IMG/VR virus record: IMGVR_UViG_3300044699_000014 | Span: 1 to 51,190 of that record | DNA from: a virus | DNA length: 51,190 bases | Reading direction: 5' to 3' (one strand) | Shown here: positions 34,467 to 42,051 of the stretch, in pieces | Layout: each line of letters starts with the position of its first letter | Numbering within the stretch: position 1 is the stretch's first letter | Notes under the pieces: generated by a model | What the model saw: only the letters and a program-made list of their open reading frames with translations | What the model was told of the DNA's origin: nothing | Database searches by the model: none | Made by a program: the position numbers and the translations under genes

Positions 34467-34643
34467 TCAACCTTCGGCGCATTGACCAAAAAAATTTTTC
34501 GCCATTGCATGCGCGAGCTTGATGTTCTTTGCATACGCGTAGAACTTGCCTGTCGGGTCATAGACGGCGTATTCACCTGGGCGGCTTGCCGACAGGCGAC
34601 AGGTCAGTCCGTTCGCGAGTGAGTGTGTGATGTAGTAGCCCAT
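34467..34643 (-). CDS. Small phage protein (58 aa)
   Basis: 58 residues: MGYYITHSLANGLTCRLSAS, then YAVYDPTGKFYAYAKNIKLA and a short end with a cysteine. The start lies 1 bp after the upstream stop (TGATATG). Frame intact; unknown function. The A/T-rich run AAAATTTTTTT near its end falls inside the coding sequence. Confidence 0.7.
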   Translation of the reverse strand: MGYYITHSLANGLTCRLSASRPGEYAVYDPTGKFYAYAKNIKLAHAMAKNFFGQCAEG

Positions 34644-34644
34644 A

Positions 34645-34892
34645 TCAATGCAGAGGGTCTTCTTTGCGTTTACGCTCTTCTACTTCGGCGTCGATGTGGG
34701 CGACGATGTCGCGCACAAGATGATCGTAGTCGGCATTCGCGACGGCGTAAGGGTATAGCTCATAGAGCGCAGCGCGAACGACTTGACTCTCTTGTCGAAG
34801 GATGTGATCGTCGTTTGCACGAGTAGTGCGATCTCATCAAGCACACGCTTGCGTTGTGACTCGGGCCAATTTTTCCAAGGGGTGATGTTCAT
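34645..34892 (-). CDS. Small phage protein, one frameshift
   Basis: Start MNITPWKNWPESQRKRVLDE at 34892, overlapping the Imm stop (ATGA). After an indel near 34800 the natural continuation is ESQVVRAALYELYPYAVANA, then YDHLVRDIVAHIDAEVEERK to TGA 34645-34647; the rebuilt product is about 82 aa and all-helical. The unshifted frame runs to 34680 in a Ser/Thr-rich tail that does not look coding. Unknown function. Confidence 0.65.
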
Positions 34893-35108
34893 GATGCGCA
34901 TTCCTTGTTTGGCACCATCAGAGCCCAGACAAGCGCAAGCACCCATCCAATCATCGTCCAGCCTAGTAACGCGTTGAAGTGCGACGATTGCGCCGGTGTT
35001 GCGGTGTTTGCGAAGAACGGCGATGATCGTTGGAACGAAGTAAAGGGCGATGAAAAATAGGATGATGAACGTGCCGAAGATAAAACCTGCGATTGCTGCG
35101 CTGTTCAT
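34889..35108 (-). CDS. imm: Superinfection immunity protein (Imm family)
   Basis: The first part MNSAAIAGFIFGTFIILFFI then ALYFVPTIIAVLRKHRNTGA is followed, after an indel near 34990, by NALLGWTMIGWVLALVWALM and PNKECAS, stop at 34889-34891. The two-helix layout with the FLPTIIA-x(2)-RKH and LNLFLGWT-x-IGW signatures is that of T4 Imm-like inner-membrane proteins, which block DNA entry of related phages. The rebuilt length is about 73 aa. It sits among other small envelope-directed proteins. Confidence 0.8.
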
Positions 35109-35132
35109 GATGGTGCTTTCTGTTTTTGGCTG

Positions 35133-35288
35133 CTAGTAGCAGGTTGTTTGGCTGTTGCCGTGGTTGTCCCAGCAGGTCTGACAGTAGACGGTCTTGCCGT
35201 TCTGCTGATAGCTCTGTTGCGTGCAGCGCATGGCGAGTGCAACTGTAGGTGCGATTGCGGCGACGAGGAGGATGACGATGGTTTTCAT
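35133..35288 (-). CDS. Small secreted cysteine-rich protein (51 aa)
   Basis: ATG 35288 after CAGAAAGAACTGAA. Residues 1-19 are a signal peptide (MKTIVILLVAAIAPTVALA). The mature ~32 residues MRCTQQSYQQNGKTVYCQTC end in CY with four cysteines, so disulfides are likely in the periplasm. Tiny phage proteins with a CQTC-type ending recur in proteobacterial phages. The function is unknown, and no lipobox is seen. Confidence 0.7.
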   Translation of the reverse strand: MKTIVILLVAAIAPTVALAMRCTQQSYQQNGKTVYCQTCWDNHGNSQTTCY

Positions 35289-35307
35289 TTCAGTTCTTTC
35301 TGAGGGG

Positions 35308-35557
35308 TTAGTCGTTGAAGATGCGCACGGTGATAACACCGCAATGCTGTCGGTAGTCGACAGCGATGAGCACGTCTACATCTTCGATGATGTAGTCCAT
35401 GCGGAAAAGGGGAAGACCGTTGCCGATGTCGGCGATGTGAAGTGTATGCGGGCCACACATTATCGGGCAGACCCAGGCTTGACGCTTCGCCTGTGTACGT
35501 GTGAAGCTCGGTCTCCTTGAGTGCGTTGCGGGCGGTGTCGCCGTCGATGTGTAGCAT
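35308..35557 (-). CDS. Small phage protein, one frameshift
   Basis: Start MLHIDGDTARNALKETELHT at 35557 after CAGAAAGGATCATC. Near 35450-35470 the frame changes to TLHIADIGNGLPLFRMDYII then EDVDVLIAVDYRQHCGVITV, ending FND at 35308. The rebuilt product is about 83 aa, beta-rich. Not recognised. A -10 with a CGTTACG half-site lies upstream at 35594. Confidence 0.6.
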
Positions 35558-35593
35558 GATGATCCTTTCTGTTGATGCTGGGGCCGAAGCCCC

Positions 35594-35608
35594 ATTATAC
35601 ACGTTACG
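35594..35608 (-). promoter_or_regulatory. -10 TATAAT with CGTAACG half-operator
   Basis: Minus strand CGTAACG-TG-TATAAT. It keeps half of the operator of the left-end cluster and lies 37 bp upstream of the 35557 start, overlapping the end of the DUF932 gene. Confidence 0.5.
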
Positions 35609-36411
35609 CTGCGACGATGTCGAGCACTTGTTGGCGAACGTCCAGATGCCCGTGATTGAAGTTGATGTCACGGTTCACTGAGGTGATGCCCGCCGTCGTG
35701 ACGTTGCGTCCTGCGCGATCCTGGGAGGCGTAGCCCCCCTTCATGGCGTTCTCTTGCACCCGGTTGAACACCGACCAGAGCGTCATGTTGTCGTCTTCGA
35801 CGCGACGCACGTTGAGCAAGCTCATGGCGTGATCTTCACGCTTCTCGCCCCACTTCAGGAGGGTTGCGCCCGTGGCGAAGTCGAGCAGCTTGTTGCTTCG
35901 TCAACTCGATGGCGCGCATCTTCTCGATACGCGGCAGAGCGTGGTTCGCGTGCACTTCGCGGATGAGATCGGTGCCGTCGATGATGTGATCCATCATGCG
36001 CGGATCGTTGTGCAGCACGCGAATGCGACCGTACTGAGTCGAAGGGATCATCATGCCGTTCAGGCATGCGAGCACCTTCAGTGCTGCCATCATCTCGTAG
36101 GCCGATGTGCGGTTGTGGCTGTTCGTCATCGCCACTTCAGGTATGTAGTCGCCGACTTGCAACTTGCCTTCGAGGTAGTCGCGGTGAACGAGGCGCACGA
36201 GGTGCTTCGCGTAGGGTTTCTTGTCAGCAGACAGGGTCTTCGATTGCGATGCTTGAACGACTTCCCATCCTTCGGTGCGCATGGTGTCGATGACATCGGC
36301 GGTGCGCACGAATTGATAGCGGGAAGATGCGCCGGGTGCGGGCTCTTCGGAGAAGATCGACGGCGCGACTTTGAGAAGTTGGTCGTTAGAGAGAGCGATG
36401 AGTCTAGACAT
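35604..36411 (-). CDS. DUF932 phage/plasmid-like protein
   Basis: Start MSRLIALSNDQLLKVAPSIF at 36411. The pattern RYQFVRTADVIDTMRTEGWE, then AYEMMAALKVLACLNGMMIP is the DUF932 (phage/plasmid-like TIGR03299) signature. An indel near 35893 leads to LLDFATGATLLKWGEKRED then NVRRVEDDNMTLWSVFNRVQ (the family's W-x(4)-NR-x-QEN motif), ending at 35604. The rebuilt length is about 269 aa. Function is not firmly known; it is widespread in phages and plasmids near replication genes. Confidence 0.85.
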
Positions 36412-36465
36412 GATTGGCCTTTCTGTGGAAGATTTTGTTACCGCAACTCGTTGTTGCGTGAATGA

Positions 36466-36471
36466 ATTATA
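36466..36471 (-). promoter_or_regulatory. -10 element TATAAT before DUF932
   Basis: Minus strand CGACC-TATAAT-TC, 54 bp upstream of the start; the leader contains CACAGAAAGG. No inverted repeat. Confidence 0.45.
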
Positions 36472-36516
36472 GGTCGGAATAAGCCCGTGCCAAAGCTCAG
36501 GCTCATCTTTCTTGTT

Positions 36517-36723
36517 TCAGAGTGTTTCTGTAGCGGTTCGCTCGATTGCGAGTTTGCGCATCTCATGACGCCGGATGGCTTCGACGAGCCCGTGCTCTTT
36601 TAAGTCGACCATGATGTGCGCACGTGCGGCATCGTACAGCGGGCGCATTGTTGCGAGAACTTCGTCGCGTCGTGCGGCACGTGCTTTCTCTTTGATGTTG
36701 CGTGCGTAGTCTTCATAGCTCAT
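36517..36723 (-). CDS. Small basic helical protein (68 aa)
   Basis: The ATG at 36723 has the strong site GAGGAGAAAACA; the frame open from 36789 lies in the upstream gene. Start MSYEDYARNIKEKARAARRD, fully helical with many Arg, Lys and Glu. Unknown function; unlike its neighbours it uses an AGGAG-type ribosome site. Confidence 0.65.
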   Translation of the reverse strand: MSYEDYARNIKEKARAARRDEVLATMRPLYDAARAHIMVDLKEHGLVEAIRRHEMRKLAIERTATETL

Positions 36724-36745
36724 TGTTTTCTCCTCGTGTTGTTGA

Positions 36746-37075
36746 TTAGTGGTGCAGTGCTTTGCACTCGTTCGCGATGCCTTTGCCAAGGTCGACGGCT
36801 TCGAACTTGATCCTGCCTTTGTACTGCGGGTTCGACTTCGTCAGGTAATCGGCCATTGACTCTGCACGCGTCATCGTCGTCAGGCGCACAGAATACAGAA
36901 TCGACAGGTCGCCTTCTGTCATGCGCACGGCGTAGCGTCCTTGTGGATGCGACAGCATGCAGTTCGGGCCATAGCTAAACCATGAATGCGACTCTTCATC
37001 CCACGCTTCATCAGCGACGGGTTTGCCGCAGTAGATGCAGTTCGGGCGCGCGGGAATGCTCTTGAAATACGACAC
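36746..37075 (-). CDS. Phage protein with CxxC zinc knuckle (109 aa)
   Basis: GTG 37075 follows AGGAG with 5-nt spacing; the longer frame to 37201 is rejected. Residues RPNCIYCGKPVADEAWDEES then NCMLSH give C-x2-C...C, a likely zinc site. The second half is YSVRLTTMTRAESMADYLTK and KGRIKFEAVDLGKGIANECK. Function unknown. Confidence 0.65.
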   Translation of the reverse strand: MSYFKSIPARPNCIYCGKPVADEAWDEESHSWFSYGPNCMLSHPQGRYAVRMTEGDLSILYSVRLTTMTRAESMADYLTKSNPQYKGRIKFEAVDLGKGIANECKALHH

Positions 37076-37115
37076 ACGTTCTCCTGCGGGGCACAGCGTG
37101 CCCCTTGATTTTGAT

Positions 37116-37331
37116 TTAGTTTGCGACGCAGAAATGGAAATGCATGCCAGCTTGAATTGCACGCTCGCCCAGGAACATAGGGAAGAAGCGGCCTTCAGCA
37201 TTTACAACGACGACGAAGTCAAGACGCTCGTCGCGGGTCTGACGATTGGCGAAAGCCTTTTCGACAGCCTTGATGGCGTTTTCGCGGGTTGCGTAGGTCT
37301 TGGCGGGAGTCATTTCGAGGTGGCGGATCAT
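37116..37331 (-). CDS. Conserved small phage protein (71 aa)
   Basis: 71 residues after the CAGAAAGCACGAA leader. TPAKTYATRENAIKAVEKAF, then ERLDFVVVVNAEGRFFPMFL, ends in AGMHFHFCVAN. This small alpha-beta protein with the RFFPxFxG...GxHFHF ending is shared by many phages. Function unknown. Confidence 0.8.
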   Translation of the reverse strand: MIRHLEMTPAKTYATRENAIKAVEKAFANRQTRDERLDFVVVVNAEGRFFPMFLGERAIQAGMHFHFCVAN

Positions 37332-37420
37332 TTCGTGCTTTCTGTTTTATCGACTCACCGTGAGCCGATGAGTTAATGTACTCGAAAATTGATGCCGGTT
37401 GAAGTTTCCGGCAAAAATAA

Positions 37421-37669
37421 TTAGCTGTCTAATTGCACAGCGATCTCGCGGCTGTGTCGATTCACCCATTTGACCAACTCGTGAAGCGATGCGTCAGGGG
37501 GCAGAAGTCCCATCATGTTGCATCGCACTGACTCTTGTTCTAGATTCTCGTCATCAAGAATCACTTGATTAACGATGTCGGTCAATTCATCGGGCGTGCC
37601 TTCGACGCTCAATGGGTAATAGGGATGCGCATTCTCGGTGTTGTCGAGGGGATAGACGAGCAGTTTCAC
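37421..37669 (-). CDS. Small acidic phage protein (82 aa)
   Basis: GTG start at 37669 after CAGAAAGTAATC. MKLLVYPLDNTENAHPYYPL then PDELTDIVNQVILDDENLEQ; acidic and soluble. Not recognised. A promoter with a CCCGA/TCGGG repeat lies upstream. Confidence 0.65.
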   Translation of the reverse strand: MKLLVYPLDNTENAHPYYPLSVEGTPDELTDIVNQVILDDENLEQESVRCNMMGLLPPDASLHELVKWVNRHSREIAVQLDS

Positions 37670-37693
37670 GATTACTTTCTGGTGTACGGAATT

Positions 37694-37807
37694 CTATTGT
37701 ATCCCGACAATTCGGGGTTTCGGCTCCTGGGGCCGGTCCGGACGGTCACGGGGCGGTAGGGGTTTATCCCGTGGCGTCGGTGCGTTGTCGTGTGGTGGCT
37801 TGCTCAC
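37694..37807 (-). CDS. Tiny proline/arginine-rich protein (37 aa)
   Basis: GTG 37807 overlaps the TGA of the upstream membrane protein (GTGA). 37 residues, with KPLPPRDRPDRPQEPKPR, ending GIQ at TAG 37694-37696. It is probably disordered. Overlap coupling is the main support; it could be fortuitous. Its 3' end overlaps the next promoter. Confidence 0.4.
   Translation of the reverse strand: MSKPPHDNAPTPRDKPLPPRDRPDRPQEPKPRIVGIQ
37696..37716 (-). promoter_or_regulatory. Promoter with CCCGA-N4-TCGGG inverted repeat
   Basis: Minus strand -10 TACAAT (37696-37701), preceded by CCCGA-ATTG-TCGGG (37703-37716). It has the same architecture as the left-end promoters (repeat just upstream of the -10) but a different arm. 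It drives the gene starting at 37669. Confidence 0.55.
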
Positions 37808-38040
37808 GTCGGCCAATATGCGATCACGAAGGCAACGATGGTCGCGAAGGTGATGCTCGCGAAAAAAACGGTCCAGGCCAGCACGGCAAGCGGAACACCG
37901 GGCTTCGGCGGCGGACGCATTAGGCGGGCGCTAAACGGTCCGTCGTCATGGTCTGTGTGGGTTGGCATGGGTGAACCGTCGATCTCGCGTCTGCGGCGAT
38001 CCTGCGGGTCATACGGCTTGTTTGCGCGGTCAATGGGCAT
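37804..38040 (-). CDS. Single-pass membrane protein (78 aa)
   Basis: Start MPIDRANKPYDPQDRRRREI after CAGAAAGGAAAGAAGTC. The N-terminal ~50 residues are polar and basic; one membrane helix follows near the C-terminus (GVPLAVLAWTVFFASITFAT then IVAFVIAYW). C-tail-anchored, N-terminus predicted in the cytoplasm. Function unknown. Confidence 0.65.
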   Translation of the reverse strand: MPIDRANKPYDPQDRRRREIDGSPMPTHTDHDDGPFSARLMRPPPKPGVPLAVLAWTVFFASITFATIVAFVIAYWPT

Positions 38041-38094
38041 GACTTCTTTCCTTTCTGTCAGGGGGCAGGGGTTGCGAGCCCCTGCCGGTGGTGA

Positions 38095-38981
38095 TTATTC
38101 TTCTGTCGACTTGCCAGCAGCGGCAGCGATGCGGGCTTGCACTTCTTTCTCGGCTTGCTCGCGTGCTTCGCGATTGGCCTTGAGCATGGCTTCGCGCAGA
38201 GACTCGCGCATCTCGTCGCGTTCCTTCGCAGCCTTGATGCGAGCGGCTTCTTTCGCATCACGAGCGGCGCGGCGCATCTCTTCGCGTTCGTTTGCTGCCT
38301 TCACGCGGGCGGCTTCTTTCGCTTCGTGATTGGCGCGGCGCTCTGCTTCGCGATCTTCAGCGGCTTTCGCACGCTCAGCTTCTTTCGCTTCGCGATCCAG
38401 GCGGTTCTGCGCTTCGCGTTCTGCGCGGGCCTTGATCTTCGCTTGTGCTGCTTCGAGCTTCTTCGCGGTGCGGGCTGCGATCTCGGCTTCACGATCCGTG
38501 CCACGGTCAGCGGCTTCGTTGAAGCGGTTGCTGCGGGCGAATTGGAATTGCGTGCTTGCCGTGGCAGGGCTGATACCCAGCGCTTGATCGGACGTGATCG
38601 TCAGCACATCACCGCGAGTCAGCGATTTCTCATCCCAGAGAGCAAGCTGACGAACGAAGGCGACGCGGGACATCTTGCCGGTACGCACCAGCGGGTCGAG
38701 CGTGGCAGCGAAGTCGCGGGCCTTAGCCAGCAGTTCCGGCGACGTTGCGACGCGCTTCGTCGCCGTTCTTTCACTTTCTTGCCGATGGTGGTGCGGGTGG
38801 CTTGCGTGTTGGCAACATCTTCGGCTGCGCCGAGAATCGAGTTGCTGCCTTCTTCCGGCGCGGTCACGTCGGTGGTCACGTCATCAGTCTTGTCGGCTGC
38901 GGGGCTGAGCGTTGCGGTGTCGGTCACGGTGGTTCCTTCTTCAAGAATAGGGGCATTGGTGTCGAGTTCGTAGGATTTCAT
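38095..38981 (-). CDS. Large charged coiled-coil protein, one frameshift
   Basis: Start MKSYELDTNAPILEEGTTVT at 38981 after CAGAAAGGCTTACC. After KKVKER an indel near 38760 joins ELLAKARDFAATLDPLVRTG, SRVAFVRQLALWDEKSLTRG and DVLTITSDQALGISPATAST. The last ~150 residues are an almost pure Ala/Glu/Arg/Lys helix (EAKEAARVKAANEREEMRRA). The rebuilt length is about 296 aa. It is probably a long coiled coil or single alpha-helix. The repeated DNA makes it prone to slippage. Function unknown. Confidence 0.7.
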
Positions 38982-39098
38982 GGTAAGCCTTTCTGTGCTT
39001 GTTTGTTGTATCGCGGAAGTGCGATGTAGTTAATGTAGCCGATAACTCGACTGTTATTCATCGCACTGCCAAAAGAGATGCAACAAATTGTAGAGCGA

Positions 39099-39425
39099 TT
39101 AGGTCGCTGTCGGCTCGGGCCACCGCATGATTCCGGCGACGTAGTCTTCTGCGGTCTTGTTGAACACAGCAACTCGCGTCGTGAAGACGATCACACCGCG
39201 ACGCTCGAAGTAGGCAGAGTTGTCGACTGAGATGATCCGGTCATAGATAGGGTGCTTTGGCTCGCCATAGGTCCAGGCTGCGTCGCCACCTGGGGCATTG
39301 CCACTGATGACGTAGCAGTCACCCAGGCGGTGTAGGTCGGCTACAATGAACCTGCCTTGTGAGATGTCCTGAAACAAGCAGCCGGTAATGATGCACTCGG
39401 GATAGTTATAGCGTTCGTGGCTCAT
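39099..39425 (-). CDS. Phage protein of unknown function (108 aa)
   Basis: 108 residues from ATG 39425: MSHERYNYPECIITGCLFQD, then GRFIVADLHRLGDCYVISGN and a C-terminal AEDYVAGIMRW. Intact, soluble, alpha-beta pattern, three cysteines. Not recognised. Confidence 0.65.
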   Translation of the reverse strand: MSHERYNYPECIITGCLFQDISQGRFIVADLHRLGDCYVISGNAPGGDAAWTYGEPKHPIYDRIISVDNSAYFERRGVIVFTTRVAVFNKTAEDYVAGIMRWPEPTAT

Positions 39426-39570
39426 AGTGTTGTGAAGAAGAAGAGGTATAAAAAAGTAATGGCGCAGATTATCACTGCCAGAAGCAGTGTAATCCGCGCC
39501 ATCAGGACGAGAAAACGAAGCACAGAGAATGTCTTCAGTGCTCGCGGTAGACCGTGGGGAGACGTACCAT
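39422..39570 (-). CDS. Possible tiny membrane peptide, one frameshift
   Basis: ATG 39570 stands behind a strong GGAGGGAGTG site (MVRLPTVYRE). After an indel near 39535 the frame LKTFSVLRFLVLMARITLLL then AVIICAITFLYLFFFTTL ends in TGA overlapping the next ATG (ATGA). The two hydrophobic halves could form a membrane hairpin. However, part of the sequence also forms a terminator-like hairpin, so coding is uncertain. Nothing else is seen in 39571-39614. Confidence 0.35.
39450..39500 (-). terminator. Strong hairpin followed by T6 (minus strand)
   Basis: Arms 39461-39478 and 39483-39500 (GGCGCAGATTATCACTGC against GCAGTGTAATCCGCGCC) pair over 16 positions with one G-T type mismatch and one bulge; the loop is 4-5 nt. 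On the minus strand it is followed by ATTAC and then TTTTTT (39455-39450), an intrinsic-terminator layout upstream of the 39425 gene. Confidence 0.6.
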
Positions 39571-39614
39571 CACTCCCTCCGCGAGCTTAACGCACCTGTT
39601 GCCGTGCGGGTTAA

Positions 39615-40414
39615 TCAATACGGGATGTCGTCGTCGACACCGGGCTCTCTGCCGCCCAGGTCCGGAGCCTTCTCGTAGTCAGGTTTCACTTCGCCGGACT
39701 TCACGCTCTTGGCAAACTTCTGCGCTTCGATGAGATCGGGTCTTGTGGACCCTTGAGATAGCCTGCATGCGTGAACGCCCATCCCATCCACGAGCCCTTC
39801 TCGTTGCTCTCTGGCACGGTGGTGATGCGCCACTTCGAAGCGTACATCGGAGGCGTGTAGGGACCGTTCGGGCCTTTGAGCTTGAGCATGTTCTGCTGCA
39901 TGTACCATGACTTCGCTTTCTTGATCTGCGTCGAGGTCATGGTAATGAGTGCCGGTGTCGCGAAGCCTTCTTCGTTGTAGACCATGACATAGAACGTGCG
40001 CGTGTCATTGAGTTGATTGCCACTCTCGATGATGTCGCGATTCTTGTCGTCGCGCATGCTCTTCTCAAGCAGTCGCTCGCCTTCTTCGACCGAGTGCTGA
40101 CCCTTGAAGCCACCGCCGTTCTCGCGAATGCGCCATTCGACGAAGTGCCGATCATAGGCGCACGGGATCACGTAGAGCGGCTTCTTCACCGGGTCGTAGA
40201 GTTCCTTCGTCACTCTGTTGAACAGCATGCCTTCGCGGCACCTTCGATGTACTCGCCTTCGCTGCGCTTTGACTTGCGGCGAGTTCGATTGCAGGATCAC
40301 GAGAAAGGGAATCGCGAGATCGTCCTTTGTCGCGCCTGCGAAGCCTTCACCGGCAAAGCCGCTGAAGTCGTTATCTGTTGCTGTCGTCACTGCGCCAGTA
40401 GGCTTCGGCGTCAT
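39615..40414 (-). CDS. Putative single-stranded DNA-binding protein
   Basis: Main frame: ATG 40414, DDLAIPFLVILQSNSPQVK, GMLFNRVTKELYDPVKKPLY, VIPCAYDRHFVEWRIRENGG, ALITMTSTQIKKAKSWYMQQ and KGSWMGWAFTHAGYLKG. Frame is lost and regained around 40235-40270, and lost again near 39740, where EAQKFAKSVKSGEVKPDYEK and an acidic tail GREPGVDDDIPY finish at 39615. The pattern matches a ~260-residue family that I know as a ssDNA-binding/recombination protein of phages; the acidic tail fits an SSB-type partner contact. A better start may be ATG 40462 behind AAGAAAGCATCGAA, with an in-frame TGA caused by an error. Confidence 0.7.
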
Positions 40415-40487
40415 GATTGCGTTCGCTGATGCCTGCGGGTGTCAATTGCGGTCGTCTGTCATTTCGATGCTTTCTTTGATGTGGTCT

Positions 40488-41020
40488 TTAACTCTGCCTT
40501 CTTAAACTGAACACGCTGAACGAAGGCGGCAGAGCGGTGCCTTTTTCCAGCAATTCCTTCACTAACGCTTTGAGCGTCGATGCGTGGATAGATTCTACAT
40601 CTTCCAGCGTGACATCATAGCCCGTTATTGCGTTATACAGCGCTTGACGTTGTTCTTCGGTCAACGTGCGCACGTCAACGACATACGATTCTTTGATGAC
40701 ACCGCCATGACCGTTCTCGCGCAGCCACTTGTGTGCATACGGGCGGTTCTCGATGGTGATGTTCGCCTTCACGTCGTCGCGCACGATCAGCCTTGTGCCA
40801 TCGGATAGCGTGTAATTGGCGACACCGGCAAGCTCCATCGCTTCGGGCAAGACGTTGAGTTGATAGCGGTTCAAGTCCGCCGTGAGCCGGTCGAGTTCGG
40901 CCTGTGCATCGGCGACTTCTTGCAACTTGTCGCGCAGCGTGCTCGCCATACGCACGAGCATCTGCAAGTGATCTTCTTTGGGGCTTCGGCTGTAACGCCG
41001 CTGAAGTCTGGGTCTGTCAT
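40488..41020 (-). CDS. Conserved phage protein near replication genes, one frameshift
   Basis: Start MTDPDFSGVTAEAPK at 41020 (overlapping the upstream stop, ATGA). An indel near 40975 joins EDHLQMLVRMASTLRDKLQE and the long frame to 40488. The pattern LPEAMELAGVANYTLSDGTR, WLRENGHGGVIKESYVVDVR and IHASTLKALVKELLEKGTAL matches a conserved phage family (about 178 aa) with an N-terminal coiled coil. Function unknown; usually beside the ssDNA-binding and polymerase genes. Confidence 0.75.
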
Positions 41021-41241
41021 GTTTCTCTAAACCTTTCTCTGAATGCTGTTTCTGCACACACGATTGTTTTTGTCACGCGTGTGGGGCTGTAGTATACAAC
41101 GCATGGCACCTCAGTGCCAAGCACTTCGAGCACCGTGTCTGTGTGGATGATGCCGTCTTCGTTGGCGGCAAGCACTGTGTAGGTGATGCCCGTCTCAAGT
41201 TCGACGTAGTCAGTGTCTTGTTTGATCGGGCCGTGGATCAT
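41017..41241 (-). CDS. Small phage protein (74 aa)
   Basis: 74 residues starting MIHGPIKQDTDYVELETGIT, beta-rich with VLEVLGTEVPCVVYYSPTRV and an Arg-rich end. Its TGA overlaps the next start. Unknown function. Confidence 0.65.
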   Translation of the reverse strand: MIHGPIKQDTDYVELETGITYTVLAANEDGIIHTDTVLEVLGTEVPCVVYYSPTRVTKTIVCAETAFRERFRET

Positions 41242-41434
41242 TTTGGGCTTTCGGTAGATCGAGACGCTTGTTCAAGGCTTCGATCAATTCGTAGGCTTCG
41301 GCGTGAACCTTGCGCGCTGCTTCGGCGTTATTCGCTGAGCCGTAGGGGTTGACGGTGACGCATAGTTGCAGCACCTTGCGTGCATGACGCAAGAAGTCTT
41401 CGTCGGTTGGTTCTTCTTCAGGGATGTATGACAC
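41210..41434 (-). CDS. Small phage protein (74 aa)
   Basis: GTG 41434 follows the TAACAGAAAGGACATC leader; the upstream ATG frame from 41488 is not preferred. VSYIPEEEPTDEDFLRHARK then ANNAEAARKVHAEAYELIEA; helical and acidic. It overlaps the next gene by 32 bp, so the true stop may be closer. Confidence 0.6.
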   Translation of the reverse strand: MSYIPEEEPTDEDFLRHARKVLQLCVTVNPYGSANNAEAARKVHAEAYELIEALNKRLDLPKAQNDPRPDQTRH

Positions 41435-41500
41435 GATGTCCTTTCTGTTAATGGCGGGTAGTTGGTCGCGTGCCCAGGCCAATGCCACTGCGTTAAAGGT

Positions 41501-41752
41501 CTAACCTGGGCGTGTGGCAGATAGGTTCACCTTGAGCACGGCTTCAAGATGCTTTTCGAGTTCGGCGTCAGTCAAGATGCGACCGGCCATACGATCCGCC
41601 GTCGCTGCCTCTTCTGCGAGTAAAGCAACGGTCATGTGATGTTCGAGGAGTGCCGCGACTTCAGGGTCAGTGCTCTTGAGTTCGGCAGTGTTCCTGCGTA
41701 GCCGGTCCCACCAGCGGGCTTTGAGTTCGTCGTCGATTTGTTTCGGTGTCAT
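41501..41752 (-). CDS. Small helical phage protein (83 aa)
   Basis: ATG 41752 overlaps the upstream stop (ATGA). MTPKQIDDELKARWWDRLRR then VALLAEEAATADRMAGRILT. Intact; unknown function. Confidence 0.65.
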   Translation of the reverse strand: MTPKQIDDELKARWWDRLRRNTAELKSTDPEVAALLEHHMTVALLAEEAATADRMAGRILTDAELEKHLEAVLKVNLSATRPG

Positions 41753-42024
41753 AGCTTGCCCGAAACGATGATGACGTTCTTGCCCATCGTCATCGCAATC
41801 TTGCGAAGATCGTCGGGGTTGACGTTGTTCTCGTCGCCAAATGCTTTTTCCCACTCGGCACTCGTCACGCCGGACATGAGAAATTGCCGTTCATCTGGTG
41901 TGAGATTTGGGCAGACGTTTTGAATGAGCCCGCCGTCTTTCCAGGCAGCGAGTTGTTCGTGCGTTACGGGGATGTCTCTCGTGTGCCACTCTTGCGTGAG
42001 CACGCTCTGCTTTCGTATCAGCAT
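41749..42024 (-). CDS. Phage protein of unknown function (91 aa)
   Basis: 91 residues after CAGAAAGGCAATC. MLIRKQSVLTQEWHTRDIPV, VCPNLTPDERQFLMSGVTSA and EWEKAFGDE. The TPDERQFLMSGVT stretch is typical of small phage proteins that pair with early regulatory genes. Function unknown. Confidence 0.7.
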   Translation of the reverse strand: MLIRKQSVLTQEWHTRDIPVTHEQLAAWKDGGLIQNVCPNLTPDERQFLMSGVTSAEWEKAFGDENNVNPDDLRKIAMTMGKNVIIVSGKL

Positions 42025-42051
42025 GATTGCCTTTCTGTGTGTGAGTTGAGA

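Noticed and set aside
35872-36465. 197-residue plus-strand frame opposite DUF932
   Set aside because: DUF932 motifs are clear on the minus strand; the plus frame has no homology I recognise.
38137-38973. 278-residue plus-strand frame with hydrophobic Phe-rich segments
   Set aside because: It is the antisense of the Ala/Glu/Lys helix gene; GAA/GCG codons read backwards as Phe/Arg, giving a false membrane look.
39450-39500. tRNA gene suspected from the strong stem
   Set aside because: There is only one stem-loop, with no cloverleaf, T-loop or CCA end.
41089-41100. TATACT box on the minus strand
   Set aside because: It lies inside the coding sequence of the 41017-41241 gene and has neither leader nor operator.
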